From positions 124,001 through 188,000 of the forward strand of contig NZ_PPXG01000005.1 in NCBI RefSeq assembly GCF_002909485.1: a stretch of DNA of 64,000 bases, read 5' to 3'. Shown piece after piece: positions 8,632 to 18,893 of the stretch. Position 1 is the stretch's first letter; every line of letters begins with the position of its first letter. Source of the stretch: Stutzerimonas stutzeri (lineage in GTDB: Bacteria > Pseudomonadota > Gammaproteobacteria > Pseudomonadales > Pseudomonadaceae). Both the position numbers and the translations under genes were made by a program. The notes beneath the pieces were generated by a model. It had not been told where the DNA came from and searched no databases. It saw only the letters and a list, made by a program, of their open reading frames with translations.

Positions 8632-9275
8632 ACGAACATGCTTTCAGCGCGCAAGAACGCGCCGCGGTCTATCGCGCCGTCGGCGAGCGCCGCGACATGC
8701 GCCATTTCATTGGTGGCGAGGTGGCGCCGGAGCTGCTGTCGCGGCTGCTGCAGGCCGCGCATCAGGCACCCAGCGTTGGCTTGATGCAGCCGTGGCGCTT
8801 TATCCGTATTACACACCCCGAGTTGCGCACGGCCATTGCCGATCTGGTCGGCGAGGAGCGCCAGCGCACGGCCGAGGCACTCGGCGAACGTTCCGCCGAG
8901 TTCATGCGGCTCAAGGTCGAGGGCATCGAGGATTGTGCTGAGTTGTTGGTCGCCGCGCTGATGGAAGACCGTGAGCAGCACATCTTTGGCCGCCGCACGC
9001 TACCCGAAATGGACCTGGCGTCACTGGCTTGCGCGATCCAGAATCTCTGGCTCGCTGCGCGGGCGGAGGGCTTGGGTATGGGCTGGGTTTCACTGTTCGA
9101 TCCAGCCGCGCTAGGGACGCTGCTTCGCATGCCAGTTGGCGCGAAGCCCGTGGCGATTCTCTGCCTGGGGCCAGTCAAAGCCTTCTATCCGGCACCGATG
9201 CTGGCGCTTGAGGGCTGGACGCAGCCGCGGCCGCTGCACGAACTGGTTTTTGAAAACGGATGGGAGTCGGCATGA
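8628..9275 (+). CDS. bluB: 5,6-dimethylbenzimidazole synthase
   Basis: Flavin-dependent oxygenase-like enzyme that fragments reduced FMN with O2 to make 5,6-dimethylbenzimidazole, the lower ligand of B12. The 215-aa protein has the nitroreductase fold. Near the N-terminus are ERRDMRHF and LLQAAHQAPSVGLMQPWRF; GMGWVSLFDPAALGTLLRMP lies in the C-terminal half, as in BluB proteins. It overlaps cobB and the next gene by ATGA at both ends. Its presence implies aerobic lower-ligand synthesis, whose product is used by CobT encoded further on in the same operon. Confidence 0.93.
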   Translation: MNEHAFSAQERAAVYRAVGERRDMRHFIGGEVAPELLSRLLQAAHQAPSVGLMQPWRFIRITHPELRTAIADLVGEERQRTAEALGERSAEFMRLKVEGIEDCAELLVAALMEDREQHIFGRRTLPEMDLASLACAIQNLWLAARAEGLGMGWVSLFDPAALGTLLRMPVGAKPVAILCLGPVKAFYPAPMLALEGWTQPRPLHELVFENGWESA

Positions 9276-10072
9276 GTAAAGGGCCGCAGCGCATCGTCTG
9301 TTTATCCACGGAAACCTGCGAGACGCTGTATCTGCTGGGTGAGCCGGCGCGCATTGTCGGCATCTCCGGCTTCACCGTGCGCCCACCGCAGGCACGCAAG
9401 GAGAAGCCCAAGGTCAGCGGTTTCACCAGCGTCAAGCACGAACAGATACTTGCTCTCGAGCCAGACCTGGTGCTCGGATACAGCGACCTGCAGGGCGATA
9501 TGCTCGCTGAATTGGCGCGCGAAGGGCTGGAGGTGCATTTGTTCAACCAACGCGATGTTGCCGGCATTCTGCGCATGATCGAGACCCTCGGTGCGCTGGT
9601 GCACGCCGGCGAGCGTGCCCTGGCGCTGATCGATGAGTTGCAGGCGGGGCTGGACGCTATTCGCGCCTGCGCGGCGACTTTGCCGCGCCGGCCGCGGGTG
9701 TATTTCGAGGAGTGGAACGAGCCGCTGATATCCGGCATCGGCTGGGTCGGCGAGCTGATCGAACTGGCCGGTGGCGAGGACTGCTTCGCCGAGCTGGCGC
9801 AATTCAAGCGCGCCAAGGACAGGATCATCGAAGATCCGCAGGAAGTGGTGCGCCGCGCGCCGGAGCTGATCATCGGGTCCTGGTGCGGGCGGCGCTTCCG
9901 CGCGGAACAGGTCGCGGCCCGAGCTGGCTGGCAGGCAATTCCGGCCGTGCGCGATGGTCAGCTGCATGAGATCAAGTCGCCGGAGATCCTCAACCCCGGT
10001 CCGGCGGTGCTCACCGACGGTGTACGTCAGTTACATGCACTGATTCGCGCCTGCGCGCAGAGGTCTGAGTGA
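9272..10072 (+). CDS. BtuF-like cobalamin/corrinoid-binding protein without signal peptide
   Basis: 266-aa protein with the fold of class-III periplasmic binding proteins (BtuF/FhuD type). Visible features are [17 protein letters not shown] at the N-terminus, [14 protein letters not shown], a long linking helix, [21 protein letters not shown] and a C-terminal [15 protein letters not shown]. It begins directly with the binding domain: neither ATG 9272 nor ATG 9260 gives a signal peptide, so it looks cytoplasmic. No BtuC or BtuD gene is nearby. The start overlaps the bluB stop (ATGA) and the stop overlaps cobD (GTGA). It may bind a corrinoid intermediate, but this is inference; pipelines would call it an ABC substrate-binding protein. 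Confidence 0.85.
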   Translation: MSKGPQRIVCLSTETCETLYLLGEPARIVGISGFTVRPPQARKEKPKVSGFTSVKHEQILALEPDLVLGYSDLQGDMLAELAREGLEVHLFNQRDVAGILRMIETLGALVHAGERALALIDELQAGLDAIRACAATLPRRPRVYFEEWNEPLISGIGWVGELIELAGGEDCFAELAQFKRAKDRIIEDPQEVVRRAPELIIGSWCGRRFRAEQVAARAGWQAIPAVRDGQLHEIKSPEILNPGPAVLTDGVRQLHALIRACAQRSE

Positions 10073-10980
10073 GTCTATTCCTCACCGTTGCCGCGGCCCT
10101 GCTGCTGGATGCGTTGCTCGGCGAGCCGAAACGGGCGCATCCACTGGTAGCCTTTGGCCGCCTGGCCGATCGTCTGGAGCAGCATTTCAATGGTGCGGCG
10201 GCGCGCGGTTGGCGCAGCCATGGGGTAACCGCCTGGTGCCTGGCGGTGCTGCCGCTGACGCTGCTGGCCTGGCTGCTCAGCCTGTTACCCAGCGTCGGCT
10301 GGCTGGTTGAGATTGTGCTGCTCTACCTGGCACTTGGGCTGCGCAGCCTTGGCGAACATGTGTTGCCGGTGGCCCACGCCTTGTGGCGAAACGACCTGCC
10401 CGAGGCGCGACGCCGCGTTGGCTGGATCGTCAGCCGTGACACCACGCAGCTGGACGAGGAGGGCGTGGCCCGTGCGGCTACGGAGTCGGTGCTGGAAAAC
10501 GGCAGTGATGCCGTGTTCGCCGCACTGTTCTGGTTCATCGTCGCTGGCGCGCCCGGTGTGGTGCTGTATCGCCTGAGCAACACGCTGGACGCCATGTGGG
10601 GCTATCGCAACGCGCGTTTCGAGCGCTTCGGCTGGGCCGCGGCGCGCATCGATGATGTGCTCAACTATGTGCCGGCCCGGCTGGTCGCCCTGACCTATGC
10701 GCTGCTCGGCAGAACTCGCCGCGCATTGCGTTGCTGGCGCACCCAGGCCCCGCTCTGGGACAGCCCCAATGCGGGGCCAGTAATGGCTTCTGGAGCTGGG
10801 GCGCTGGGTGTGGTGTTGGGCGGCTCCGCTATTTATCACGGTGAAGTTCATGCGCGTCCCGAGCTGGGTCGTGGCAAGCCAGCGCAAGCGCGTCATATCG
10901 AGCATGCCCTCGACCTGGTCTGGGGTGGCGTCGGCGTCTGGCTGCTGGCTTTGCTGTTCGGGGGCTGGCTGTATGCTTGA
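10069..10980 (+). CDS. cobD: Adenosylcobinamide-phosphate synthase
   Basis: CobD/CbiB family inner-membrane protein that attaches aminopropanol (phosphate) to adenosylcobyric acid, giving adenosylcobinamide (phosphate). At 303 aa it matches the family. It starts with GTG 10069, overlapping the previous stop as GTGA. Motifs are [19 protein letters not shown] near the N-terminus, [20 protein letters not shown] in the middle, [11 protein letters not shown] and GGSAIYHGE late. Several hydrophobic segments are spread through the protein. It overlaps cobC by 8 bases. The symbol follows the Pseudomonas denitrificans convention (cbiB in Salmonella). Confidence 0.94.
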   Translation: MSLFLTVAAALLLDALLGEPKRAHPLVAFGRLADRLEQHFNGAAARGWRSHGVTAWCLAVLPLTLLAWLLSLLPSVGWLVEIVLLYLALGLRSLGEHVLPVAHALWRNDLPEARRRVGWIVSRDTTQLDEEGVARAATESVLENGSDAVFAALFWFIVAGAPGVVLYRLSNTLDAMWGYRNARFERFGWAAARIDDVLNYVPARLVALTYALLGRTRRALRCWRTQAPLWDSPNAGPVMASGAGALGVVLGGSAIYHGEVHARPELGRGKPAQARHIEHALDLVWGGVGVWLLALLFGGWLYA

Positions 10981-11962
10981 GCACGGCGGACGTCTACGAG
11001 CAGCCGCACAGCGTTATGCCATCCCGCTATCGGATTGGCTCGATCTATCCACCGGCCTAGCACCGTACCATCCGCCGTTGCCGAGCATTTCCAGTAGCGC
11101 CTGGGCGCGCCTGCCGGAAACCGATGATGGTCTGGAAACTGCGGCCCGGGACTATTACGGCGCGCGTGCGGTATTGCCCGTGGCCGGTTCGCAGAGCGCC
11201 ATCCAGGCGTTGCCACGGCTGCGCGGTTCGGCGCGGGTCGGCATCATCTCTCCCTGTTATGCCGAGCACGCCGAGGCCTGGCGTCGCGCCGGTCATCGCG
11301 TTGTCGAACTCTGCCAGGCCAGCGTGCCGCGTGCCCTGGACCACCTCGATGTGCTGGTGGTGGTCAACCCGAACAATCCCACCGGTCAACTGATCGCGCC
11401 CCAGCACTTGTTGGAGTGGCGCAGCGAGCTGGCGGCCTTTGGTGGCTGGCTGGTCGTGGACGAGGCGTTCATGGACTGCACGCCGCAGCATAGTCTGGCC
11501 GAGCATAGCCACCTGCCTGGGCTGGTCGTGCTGCGCTCGTTCGGTAAGTTCTTCGGCTTGGCGGGGGCTCGGCTGGGCTTCGTTCTGGCTCATGCCGGCC
11601 TGTTGCGAGCCCTTGCCGAGCTACTTGGGCCTTGGACGGTGAACGGTCCGACAAGACAGCTGGGCGCCGCATTACTGGCCGACAGGTCTGCGCAGCAGCG
11701 CCAGCGCGAATGCCTGCACTGCGATGGCCAGCGTCTGACCGACCTGCTGCGGCGTCACGATGTGGCGCCGCTGGGCGGTTGTGCGCTGTTCCAATGGTGG
11801 GTCAGCGCCGATGCGGCGTTGCTGCACGACTTCCTCGCCCGTCGGGGCATTCTCACGCGTCTTTTCGCTCAGCCTTCCAGCGTGCGCTTCGGCCTGCCCA
11901 CCGATGTCGGCTGGGCGCGACTGGATCAGGCCTTGCAGAGTTTCAGGGAGCAGCATCCATGA
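10973..11962 (+). CDS. cobC: Threonine-phosphate decarboxylase (PLP-dependent)
   Basis: Fold-type I aminotransferase-like enzyme that makes (R)-1-amino-2-propanol O-2-phosphate from L-threonine O-3-phosphate for the nucleotide loop. The 329-aa protein has [14 protein letters not shown] at the N-terminus, [11 protein letters not shown] in the substrate/PLP region, VVDEAFMD, and the PLP-binding Lys in [18 protein letters not shown] 10973 lies inside the 3' end of cobD (8-base overlap), and the stop overlaps cobQ as ATGA. An in-frame upstream extension inside cobD is not used. CobC is the P. denitrificans name; Salmonella calls it CobD. Confidence 0.92.
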   Translation: MLEHGGRLRAAAQRYAIPLSDWLDLSTGLAPYHPPLPSISSSAWARLPETDDGLETAARDYYGARAVLPVAGSQSAIQALPRLRGSARVGIISPCYAEHAEAWRRAGHRVVELCQASVPRALDHLDVLVVVNPNNPTGQLIAPQHLLEWRSELAAFGGWLVVDEAFMDCTPQHSLAEHSHLPGLVVLRSFGKFFGLAGARLGFVLAHAGLLRALAELLGPWTVNGPTRQLGAALLADRSAQQRQRECLHCDGQRLTDLLRRHDVAPLGGCALFQWWVSADAALLHDFLARRGILTRLFAQPSSVRFGLPTDVGWARLDQALQSFREQHP

Positions 11963-13419
11963 CCACGCTGATGGTGCAGGGCACCACTTCCGACGCTGGC
12001 AAGAGCACCCTGGTGACCGCGCTGTGCCGCTGGCTTGCACGCCAGGGCGTTGCGGTGGTGCCGTTCAAGCCGCAGAACATGGCGCTCAACAGCGCGGTGA
12101 CCGCCGATGGCGGCGAGATCGGTCGGGCCCAGGCGGTGCAGGCTCAGGCTGCCAGGTTGGCGCCGCACACGGACATGAACCCGGTGCTGCTCAAGCCCAA
12201 CAGCGACATCGGCGCCCAGGTGATCATCCACGGCCGCGCGGTGACCAGCATGGACGCAGTGGCCTACCACGACTACAAGCGCGTGGCGATGCAGGCCGTG
12301 CTCGACTCGCATCGACGGCTGTCCGCGGCGTACAGCGTTGTGATGGTCGAGGGCGCAGGCTCGCCCGCCGAGATCAACCTGCGTGCCGGCGACATCGCCA
12401 ACATGGGGTTTGCCGAGGCGGTGGACTGCCCGGTGATCCTGATCGCGGATATCGACAAGGGCGGCGTCTTCGCCCATCTGGTCGGCACCCTGGCGCTGCT
12501 CTCTGAAAGCGAGCAGGCGCGGGTGCAGGGCTTCGTCATCAACCGTTTTCGCGGCGATATTGCGTTGTTGCAGCCTGGCCTCGACTGGTTGGAACAACGC
12601 ACCGGCAAGCCGGTACTCGGGGTGCTGCCTTATCTGATGGATTTCCATCTGGAGGCAGAGGATGCCATCGACACGCGCCAGTCCAGCAAGCCCAGCGAGG
12701 CGTTGAAAGTAGTTGTGCCGGTGTTGCCACGCATCAGTAATCACACCGATTTCGACCCTCTGCGCCTGCATCCGCAGGTCGACCTGCAGTTCGTTGGTCC
12801 CGGTCAGGCGGTACCCGCCGCGGCGGATCTGATCATCCTACCCGGCTCGAAAAGCGTGCGTGCCGACCTCGCCTGGCTGCGTGCCAATGGCTGGGACACA
12901 GCGATCCAGAGGCACCTGCGCTACGGCGGCAAACTGCTGGGCATTTGTGGCGGGTTGCAGATGCTCGGTACGCGCATTGCCGACCCGCTCGGGCTGGAAG
13001 GCCCGGCCGGAACCAGCGAAGGACTCGGCTTGCTGGATTTTGAAACCCTTCTGGAGGCGGACAAGCAGCTGCGCAACGTCACGGGCTGGCTGCTGCCGGA
13101 AGGCGCGCCGGTCAGCGGTTATGAGATTCATGCTGGCGTCAGTAGTGGGCCAGCTCTTGAGCAACCTGCGGTGCAGCTGGACGACGGCCGCCGCGATGGC
13201 GCGATAAGCGCCGACGGACAGCTGCTCGGTACCTACCTGCACGGGTTGTTCGAGGAACCCGAGGCCTGTGCCGCGCTGTTGCGCTGGGTCGGGGTTCGTA
13301 CCGTGGAAATCGTCGATTATCACGCACTACGCGAGCGCGACATTGAGCGCCTGGCCGATCTGGTCGAAACGCAGCTGGACACGGGGCGGCTGCGTGCGCT
13401 TTGTGGCCTGGGAGGCTGA
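11959..13419 (+). CDS. cobQ: Cobyric acid synthase (glutamine-hydrolysing)
   Basis: Amidates side chains b, d, e and g of adenosylcobyrinic acid a,c-diamide to give adenosylcobyric acid. The 486-aa length is typical. The N-terminus has [17 protein letters not shown] (P-loop variant) and [13 protein letters not shown], then [14 protein letters not shown] and [11 protein letters not shown]. The amidotransferase domain has the catalytic Cys in [12 protein letters not shown] and the His in [13 protein letters not shown] 11959 overlaps the cobC stop. The frame is open for another 109 codons upstream inside cobC, which is a shadow. Only 2 bases separate it from cobP. Confidence 0.95.
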   Translation: MTTLMVQGTTSDAGKSTLVTALCRWLARQGVAVVPFKPQNMALNSAVTADGGEIGRAQAVQAQAARLAPHTDMNPVLLKPNSDIGAQVIIHGRAVTSMDAVAYHDYKRVAMQAVLDSHRRLSAAYSVVMVEGAGSPAEINLRAGDIANMGFAEAVDCPVILIADIDKGGVFAHLVGTLALLSESEQARVQGFVINRFRGDIALLQPGLDWLEQRTGKPVLGVLPYLMDFHLEAEDAIDTRQSSKPSEALKVVVPVLPRISNHTDFDPLRLHPQVDLQFVGPGQAVPAAADLIILPGSKSVRADLAWLRANGWDTAIQRHLRYGGKLLGICGGLQMLGTRIADPLGLEGPAGTSEGLGLLDFETLLEADKQLRNVTGWLLPEGAPVSGYEIHAGVSSGPALEQPAVQLDDGRRDGAISADGQLLGTYLHGLFEEPEACAALLRWVGVRTVEIVDYHALRERDIERLADLVETQLDTGRLRALCGLGG

Positions 13420-13421
13420 AC

Positions 13422-13940
13422 ATGTTGGAACTGATTCTTGGCGGCGCCCGTTCGGGCAAGAGCCGATTTGCCGAGCGACAGGCTGCCGAAAGCGGCCTGG
13501 CGGTTACCTATATCGCCACCAGTCAGGCACTCGATGGCGAGATGGCCGAGCGTATCGCGCATCACCGTGAGCGGCGTCCGTCGCACTGGGGGCTGATCGA
13601 GGAACCACTGCAGCTGGCTCAGGTGCTGCGTGAACGGGCGGCGACGGATCGCTGCCTGCTAGTCGACTGCCTGACCCTCTGGCTGACCAATTTGCTGATG
13701 CTGGACGAACCAACGCGCCTCGCCGAGGAGCGCGATGCCTTCCTGGAATGTCTGGCTGAGCTGCCGGGGCGGATCGTGCTGGTCAGCAACGAAACCGGTC
13801 TCGGTGTCGTGCCGCTAGGCGAATTGACCCGGCGCTATGTGGACGAGGCGGGCTGGTTGCATCAGGCCGTTGCGGAGCGGGCGCAGCGGGTGACCTTCAT
13901 GGTCGCCGGGCTGCCCATGGCATTGAAGGGAGCGCAGTAA
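13422..13940 (+). CDS. cobP: Adenosylcobinamide kinase / adenosylcobinamide-phosphate guanylyltransferase
   Basis: Bifunctional enzyme of 172 aa that phosphorylates adenosylcobinamide and then transfers GMP to give AdoCbi-GDP. The P-loop [12 protein letters not shown] lies at residues 6-17, and AHHRERRP near residue 46 contains the His that carries GMP in this family. [13 protein letters not shown] and [12 protein letters not shown] follow. I chose ATG 13422, preceded by GGAGG in the tail of cobQ. The stop shares one base with the cobT start (TAATG). The kinase also lets the cell salvage cobinamide brought in by the receptor encoded at the operon start. Confidence 0.94.
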   Translation: MLELILGGARSGKSRFAERQAAESGLAVTYIATSQALDGEMAERIAHHRERRPSHWGLIEEPLQLAQVLRERAATDRCLLVDCLTLWLTNLLMLDEPTRLAEERDAFLECLAELPGRIVLVSNETGLGVVPLGELTRRYVDEAGWLHQAVAERAQRVTFMVAGLPMALKGAQ

Positions 13941-14989
13941 TGCACGATTGGTGGAACGAGTCTTGCCAGGCGTTGAACGAAACCGTGCGCGTCCAGGCGT
14001 TGGCGCGGCAGGATCAGCTGACCAAACCGCGTGGCGCACTCGGCCACCTCGAGGGCCTGGCGGTGGGGCTGGCGGCCATGCAGGGCAGTGAGCGGCCACA
14101 GGTCGAGCGTGTGCACGTCAGTGTGTTTGCCGGCGACCACGGAGTGGTGCAAGAGGGTGTTTCGGCTTTCCCTCAATCGGTGACAGGTCAGATGCTGCGC
14201 AACTTCGTCAACGGCGGTGCGGCGCTGAGCGTATTGTCGCGCCGCCTGAATGCACCTTTGGAGGTGATCGACCTGGGCACTGTGGAATCGCTGCAATTGG
14301 ACGGCGTAAGCCATCTGCGCCTCGGCCCTGGCACGGCGAATTTCGTTCGCGAAGCGGCAATGAGCGACGAGCAATTGCACCTGGCCCTTGCTGCCGGCCG
14401 CGACAGTGCGCAGCGTGCAGCGGAGCGTTCGGCCCATCTGTTTATTGGCGGGGAAATGGGCATTGGCAACACCACTAGTGCAAGCGCCTTGTCGGCCGTG
14501 CTCCTGCCACGCTCACCGTTGACACTGGTCGGCCCGGGCACCGGGCTCGATCTAAGCGGTGTTCGCCACAAGGTTCAGGTTATCCAGAGTGCCGTTCGGT
14601 TGCACGCCGAGCACTGCGTCGAACCGCTCGAAGCCCTGCGTCGCCTGGGTGGGTTCGAGATTGCGGCTCTCGTAGGTGCATACCTGTGCTGCGCGCAACT
14701 GGGCGTTCCGGTATTGGTCGATGGCTTTATCTGTAGCGCTGCAGCGCTTTGCGCGGTGCGGTTGAACCCGGCATGTCGGCCATGGCTGATCTTCGCCCAT
14801 CGCTCCGCTGAACCTGGCCATCTGGCAGTGCTGGAAGCGCTCGGTGCCGTGCCGTTGCTCGACCTCGGCCTGCGGCTGGGCGAGGGCAGCGGGGCGGCCT
14901 TGGCAGTCCCGTTGTTGCAGCAGGCCTGCGCCCTGCACAACGAGATGGCGACGTTTGCCGAAGCGGCCGTATCGGATCGCTCCGCATGA
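13940..14989 (+). CDS. cobT: Nicotinate-nucleotide:dimethylbenzimidazole phosphoribosyltransferase
   Basis: Makes alpha-ribazole phosphate from dimethylbenzimidazole and nicotinate mononucleotide, activating the lower ligand made by BluB. The 349-aa length is typical. Visible motifs are [12 protein letters not shown] near the N-terminus, [18 protein letters not shown], the glycine-rich [15 protein letters not shown] in the middle, and [14 protein letters not shown] and AHRSAEPGH late in the protein. The start overlaps the cobP stop by one base, and the stop overlaps the next gene as ATGA, so translation is probably coupled throughout. Confidence 0.95.
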   Translation: MHDWWNESCQALNETVRVQALARQDQLTKPRGALGHLEGLAVGLAAMQGSERPQVERVHVSVFAGDHGVVQEGVSAFPQSVTGQMLRNFVNGGAALSVLSRRLNAPLEVIDLGTVESLQLDGVSHLRLGPGTANFVREAAMSDEQLHLALAAGRDSAQRAAERSAHLFIGGEMGIGNTTSASALSAVLLPRSPLTLVGPGTGLDLSGVRHKVQVIQSAVRLHAEHCVEPLEALRRLGGFEIAALVGAYLCCAQLGVPVLVDGFICSAAALCAVRLNPACRPWLIFAHRSAEPGHLAVLEALGAVPLLDLGLRLGEGSGAALAVPLLQQACALHNEMATFAEAAVSDRSA

Positions 14990-15570
14990 CGGCGAGCATC
15001 GATCTGCTACGCCATGGCGAGACCGAGCAAGGTGGCGGCTTTCGCGGCAGCCTCGACGATGCGCTGACTGCACACGGCTGGCAGCAGATGCGCGATGCGG
15101 TTTGCGCCGTCGGCCCCTGGGACATGCTGGTCAGCTCGCCACTGCAGCGCTGTGCCGCCTTCGCCCACGAACTCGCGGCGCAACGCGGCCTGCCGCTGCA
15201 TCTGGAGTCTGACCTGAGCGAACTGCATTTCGGCGACTGGGAAGGGCGCAGCGCGGCCGAGCTTATGCAGTGCAGCGCCGAGGCGCTCGGCCTGTTTTGG
15301 GCCGACCCATACGGATTTACACCGCCTGGCGGTGAGCCGCTGGTGCAGTTCGAGGCGCGCGTTCTGGCCGCTATCGAGCGGTTGCAACAGCGCTGCGCTG
15401 GACAGCGCTTGCTGGTCATCTGTCATGCCGGCGTGATGCGCCTGTTGCTGGCGCGCGCGCGCGGCCTCCCACGCGAGAGGCTGCTCGAGGTAGTAGTCGC
15501 ACATGGTGAGTTGCTGCCGCTGGATCTGTCGCGCTGCCATGAAACAAACGTAAAAGCGCTCACGCCATGA
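14986..15570 (+). CDS. cobC: Alpha-ribazole phosphatase (histidine phosphatase superfamily)
   Basis: 194-aa phosphoglycerate-mutase-like phosphatase. The active-site block [11 protein letters not shown] is at residues 8-18 with the phospho-accepting His11; the second His is in [19 protein letters not shown] is the typical family block. Placement between cobT and cobS makes alpha-ribazole-5'-phosphate (or adenosylcobalamin-5'-phosphate) the likely substrate. This CobC is unrelated to the PLP decarboxylase encoded earlier in the operon; the shared symbol comes from two naming systems. ATGA overlap with cobT. Confidence 0.88.
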   Translation: MTASIDLLRHGETEQGGGFRGSLDDALTAHGWQQMRDAVCAVGPWDMLVSSPLQRCAAFAHELAAQRGLPLHLESDLSELHFGDWEGRSAAELMQCSAEALGLFWADPYGFTPPGGEPLVQFEARVLAAIERLQQRCAGQRLLVICHAGVMRLLLARARGLPRERLLEVVVAHGELLPLDLSRCHETNVKALTP

Positions 15571-15589
15571 TTCCTGCCCCGGAACAGCC

Positions 15590-16321
15590 ATGCTGCCGCT
15601 ATTGATCGCCCTGCAATTTCTCACCAGTCTGCCGATTCGCTTGCGGGTAATGCCGGAGCCAGAACAGCAGGGGCGCTCTTTGCTGTATTACCCAGTCGTC
15701 GGGCTGTTACTGGGCGTATTGCTCTGCCTGGCCGCGCTCATGCTAGAGAGCGCGCCGCCGCTATTGCAGGCGGCGCTCTTGCTGACGTTGTGGGTCGCAC
15801 TGACCGGCGCGTTGCACCTCGATGGTTTGGCCGACAGCGCCGACGCCTGGCTGGGTGGCTTCGGCGACCGGGAGCGTACGCTGCAGATCATGAAAGATCC
15901 GCGCAGCGGCCCCGTGGCAGTGGTGGTGTTGGTCCTGCTGTTGCTACTCAAGTTCGCGGCGCTGCTGGCTTTGTTGCAGGCCCAGCACTATGTGGCGCTT
16001 CTGTTGGCACCCCTGTTGGGACGCGCGGCGCTGCTGGCGCTGTTTCTCGGCACGCCGTATGTGCGGCCCAATGGCCTTGGCCATGCTTTGGCAGCGAATC
16101 TGCCGCGCACCTGGGCGAAGGGCGTTCTGCTCCTGGTGGCAATCGGATGCCTGCTGTTCGGCAGCAGCGGGCTGATAGCCCTGGCGTTGACTGCCGTCGC
16201 GTTCTTGCTGGCGCGCCGTGCCATGCTTCGCCGGCTTGGCGGTACGACCGGCGATACCGCCGGTGCGCTGCTGGAGCTGGTGGAGTGTGCGGTGCTGGTG
16301 GGGCTGGCGCTTCAGCTTTAG
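15590..16321 (+). CDS. cobS: Adenosylcobinamide-GDP ribazoletransferase
   Basis: Last gene of the operon (also called cobV). It joins AdoCbi-GDP and alpha-ribazole (phosphate) to give adenosylcobalamin (phosphate) in the inner membrane. The 243-aa polytopic protein has the family motifs LHLDGLADSADAWLGG (about residues 68-83) and MKDPRSGPVAVV (about 100-111). The start is ATG 15590, 20 bases after the phosphatase stop, with GGAAC nearby. The gene ends in a 4-base overlap with the stop of the convergent LysR gene, leaving no room for a terminator of its own. Confidence 0.93.
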   Translation: MLPLLIALQFLTSLPIRLRVMPEPEQQGRSLLYYPVVGLLLGVLLCLAALMLESAPPLLQAALLLTLWVALTGALHLDGLADSADAWLGGFGDRERTLQIMKDPRSGPVAVVVLVLLLLLKFAALLALLQAQHYVALLLAPLLGRAALLALFLGTPYVRPNGLGHALAANLPRTWAKGVLLLVAIGCLLFGSSGLIALALTAVAFLLARRAMLRRLGGTTGDTAGALLELVECAVLVGLALQL

Positions 16322-17253
16322 CCGCCGGCTGCAGGGCGGCGGTCGAGCACGGGCGCATGCAGCGCCATCAGCTCGACTACCCAATCGATGAACACCCGTA
16401 GCTTGGCACTGACATGTCGATTCGGCGGGAATGCCAGATACAGCGGCATGTCATCGAGGCGCCAGTCTTCCAACAGTGGCAACAGCTCGCCGTCTGCCAG
16501 GTGCGTTCTGACCATGTAGTCCGGCAGCCAGATCACGCCCAGTCCGGCCAACCCCGCAGCCAGGCAGGCGTTGCCATCATCCACTGCGAGCACGTAGCGG
16601 CCGTGCACCTGAACCTGCTCGTCCTGCCGCTGCATGACGTACGGTGTGGGTTTGCCGGTGCGGCCCCAGAGAAAGCCGACGACGCGGTGGTGGCTGTTTT
16701 CCAGCTCGCTCGGGTGTGTCGGCACGCCAGCGCGTTCGAGGTAGCCAGGGGCTGCGTAGACGCCAAGGCGTAGGTCGCCAACGTGGCGGGCGATCAGCGA
16801 CTGGTCGGTGATCTCGCCACCGCGCACCACGCAGTCCACGTTCTCCCCGATCAGATCCACCCGCCGATCACTGACGCCCATGTCCAGCTGGATGTCCGGA
16901 TACTTCGCATAAAAGGCCGGCAATGCCGGAATCAGGATCATCCGCGCCAATGGGCTGGGAACGTCCACGCGCAAGCGTCCCCGGGGCACTGCCGCGGCAC
17001 CGGACAAGCTGGTTTCGGCGTCGTCCAGATCGGCCAGCAGGCGCAGGGCACGCTCGTAATAGGCCGCACCGTCGGCGGTCACGTTGACCTTGCGCGTGGT
17101 GCGGTTGAGCAGCCTGACGCGAAGCCGCGCCTCGAGTTGCTGGACCTGCTGGGTGACGCTGGTCTTGCTGATGCGCAGGGTCTCGGCGGCCTTGGTGAAG
17201 CTGCCGGTCTCCACCACGCGAACGAAGGCCTGCATCGCATCGAAACGGTCCAT
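16318..17253 (-). CDS. LysR-family transcriptional regulator
   Basis: 311-aa LysR regulator. The winged-helix N-terminus is clear: FVRVVETGSFTKAAETL followed by ISKTSVTQQVQQLEARL, then LLNRTTRKVNVT. The effector domain (about residues 90-300) resembles those of the large LysR subgroup with CrgA-like members. Its ligand and targets are unknown. It is divergent from the ridA-like gene with 131 bases between starts, so that gene is the most likely target by LysR convention. Its 3' end overlaps the cobS stop by 4 bases. Confidence 0.9.
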   Translation of the reverse strand: MDRFDAMQAFVRVVETGSFTKAAETLRISKTSVTQQVQQLEARLRVRLLNRTTRKVNVTADGAAYYERALRLLADLDDAETSLSGAAAVPRGRLRVDVPSPLARMILIPALPAFYAKYPDIQLDMGVSDRRVDLIGENVDCVVRGGEITDQSLIARHVGDLRLGVYAAPGYLERAGVPTHPSELENSHHRVVGFLWGRTGKPTPYVMQRQDEQVQVHGRYVLAVDDGNACLAAGLAGLGVIWLPDYMVRTHLADGELLPLLEDWRLDDMPLYLAFPPNRHVSAKLRVFIDWVVELMALHAPVLDRRPAAGG

Positions 17254-17384
17254 CTGAACTCCCGCGGATTGTTTGGATTATGCAAATAGTGTTGAGCGAC
17301 CTGGCGCGTTTATCCAGCGCCTTGCGACTTCTACAGTGAGGCCTTCATTCAACGGGTCGCTCCGACCCTTGCTGGAGGTTGCAC

Positions 17385-17789
17385 ATGACACCGCGTGACG
17401 TTGTTTTTCCGCCTGGCCGCCAGGCGCTCTACGAGCGCAATCGTTATTCCCCGGCCATCCGTGCCAATGGCTTGCTGTTCGTCTCCGGCCAGGTCGGCAG
17501 CCGCGAGGACGGCTCACCCGAGCCGGAGTTGGAGGCGCAGGTCCGGCGCGCCTTCGATAACCTGAACGCGATTCTGCAGGCGGCTGGCTGCACCTTTGAC
17601 GACGTCATCGATGTCACCGTGTTCATGGTCGATCCGCAATCAATCTTTGAGCGGGTCTGGAGCGTCGTGCCCGAATACTGGGGCGCTGCACCGCATCCGA
17701 CGCTGACGGCCGTTGGGGTCACCTGGCTTTACGGCTTTCAGTTCGAGATCAAGGTGATCGCCAAGCTGCCGGAGTCGACCGAGACTTGA
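17385..17789 (+). CDS. RidA family protein (YjgF/YER057c/UK114)
   Basis: 134-aa RidA-superfamily protein; relatives hydrolyse reactive enamines/imines or act in specialised catabolic steps. The sequence has YSPAIRANGLLFVSGQVG near the N-terminus, then AFDNLNAILQAAGCTFDDVIDVTVFM and a C-terminal HPTLTAVGVTWL. The canonical archetype has Arg in the RxxVxV.LP stretch near its end; here the corresponding segment is not obviously the same, so it may belong to a non-archetypal subfamily. GGAGG (17374-17378) sits 6 bases before ATG 17385. The divergent LysR gene is the candidate regulator. Confidence 0.87.
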   Translation: MTPRDVVFPPGRQALYERNRYSPAIRANGLLFVSGQVGSREDGSPEPELEAQVRRAFDNLNAILQAAGCTFDDVIDVTVFMVDPQSIFERVWSVVPEYWGAAPHPTLTAVGVTWLYGFQFEIKVIAKLPESTET

Positions 17790-17795
17790 TCCGCC

Positions 17796-18893
17796 TCAGC
17801 CCAGCAGCGCCACCGTCTTGATCTGCGCCCAAAGCGCCTGACCGGGCGTAATGGCCAGCTGATCGGCCGAACGTCGGGTGATGCGTGCCAGCAGCGGCGT
17901 GCCGCCGGCATCGAGGCGGATCAGTACGTGGGCCGGCGTATCGGCCGCGACCATCGCCTCGACCCGAGCGGGGAGCAGGTTTGTGATGCTGCTACCTTCG
18001 GCTCGTTGCAGCGCCAGGCTCACGTCCCGCGCATGCACGCGGAAGCGCAGGCGTTGGCCCAGGGCTTCCGGTCGCCGCGACACCAGCACTTCGCCGCCGG
18101 GAAAGCTCAGTCGGGTCAGGTGATACTCGGCATCATGCCCGGCAATCTCGCCATCGATCACCACACCGGCGTCATCGCTGAAGGCGGTCGGCAGGTCAAG
18201 TCGCGCCAGCGTCTCGCGCAGTTCGCCCTGCGCGATGGCTCGGCCCTGTTCCAGCAGCACGACGTGATCGGCCAGCCGCGCCACTTCGTCCGGCGAGTGA
18301 CTGACGTAGAGCACGGGAATATCCAGCTCGTCATGCAGCCGTTCCAGATACGGCAGAATCTCGTTCTTGCGCTTGAGGTCGAGTGCGGCCAGTGGTTCGT
18401 CCATCAGCAGCAGGCGCGGGCTGGTCAGCAGTGCGCGGGCGATGCCGACGCGCTGGCGTTCGCCGCCGGACAGCCGGTCGGGCATGCGTTCGAGCAGATG
18501 GTCGATACCCAGCAGCGCTACCGCCTGATCCAGCGCCACACGGCGCTCCGCCGCCGCCACGCGACGCATGCCGAACTCCAGATTGCGCCGCACCGACAGG
18601 TGGGCGAATAGGTTGGCCTCCTGAAACACATAACCGATTGAGCGGCGATGCGGTGGCACGAACAGGTTCTGCGCGTTGTTCTGCCAACGTTCGCCATTGA
18701 CGGTCAGCTGGCCCTGACCTGAGCGCTCCAGGCCCGCCACGCAGCGCAACAGGGTGGTCTTGCCCGAGCCGGAATGGCCGAACAGCGCGGTCACCCCGCG
18801 GCCGGGCAGCTGCAAATCGACATCCAGGCTGAAGTCGGCATAGTCGAGGCGAAAACGTGCCTGGATTCCGCTGTTGCTTGCAGCGTCGCTCAT
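17796..18893 (-). CDS. modC: Molybdate ABC transporter ATP-binding protein
   Basis: ATPase of the ModABC molybdate importer (365 aa). The Walker A motif is [14 protein letters not shown], the signature [15 protein letters not shown] and Walker [13 protein letters not shown], with [15 protein letters not shown] after it. The C-terminal third (about residues 290-360) is the molybdate-binding TOBE/Mop domain ([12 protein letters not shown]...). ATG 18893 overlaps the modB stop as ATGA; a GTG at 18902 is possible but less likely. Last gene of the modABC operon; no modE-like regulator is encoded in the window. Confidence 0.95.
   Translation of the reverse strand: MSDAASNSGIQARFRLDYADFSLDVDLQLPGRGVTALFGHSGSGKTTLLRCVAGLERSGQGQLTVNGERWQNNAQNLFVPPHRRSIGYVFQEANLFAHLSVRRNLEFGMRRVAAAERRVALDQAVALLGIDHLLERMPDRLSGGERQRVGIARALLTSPRLLLMDEPLAALDLKRKNEILPYLERLHDELDIPVLYVSHSPDEVARLADHVVLLEQGRAIAQGELRETLARLDLPTAFSDDAGVVIDGEIAGHDAEYHLTRLSFPGGEVLVSRRPEALGQRLRFRVHARDVSLALQRAEGSSITNLLPARVEAMVAADTPAHVLIRLDAGGTPLLARITRRSADQLAITPGQALWAQIKTVALLG

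Noticed and set aside
11632-11958. In-frame upstream extension of cobQ
   Set aside because: It is a shadow inside cobC; the conserved CobQ N-terminus begins at ATG 11959 with the ATGA overlap.
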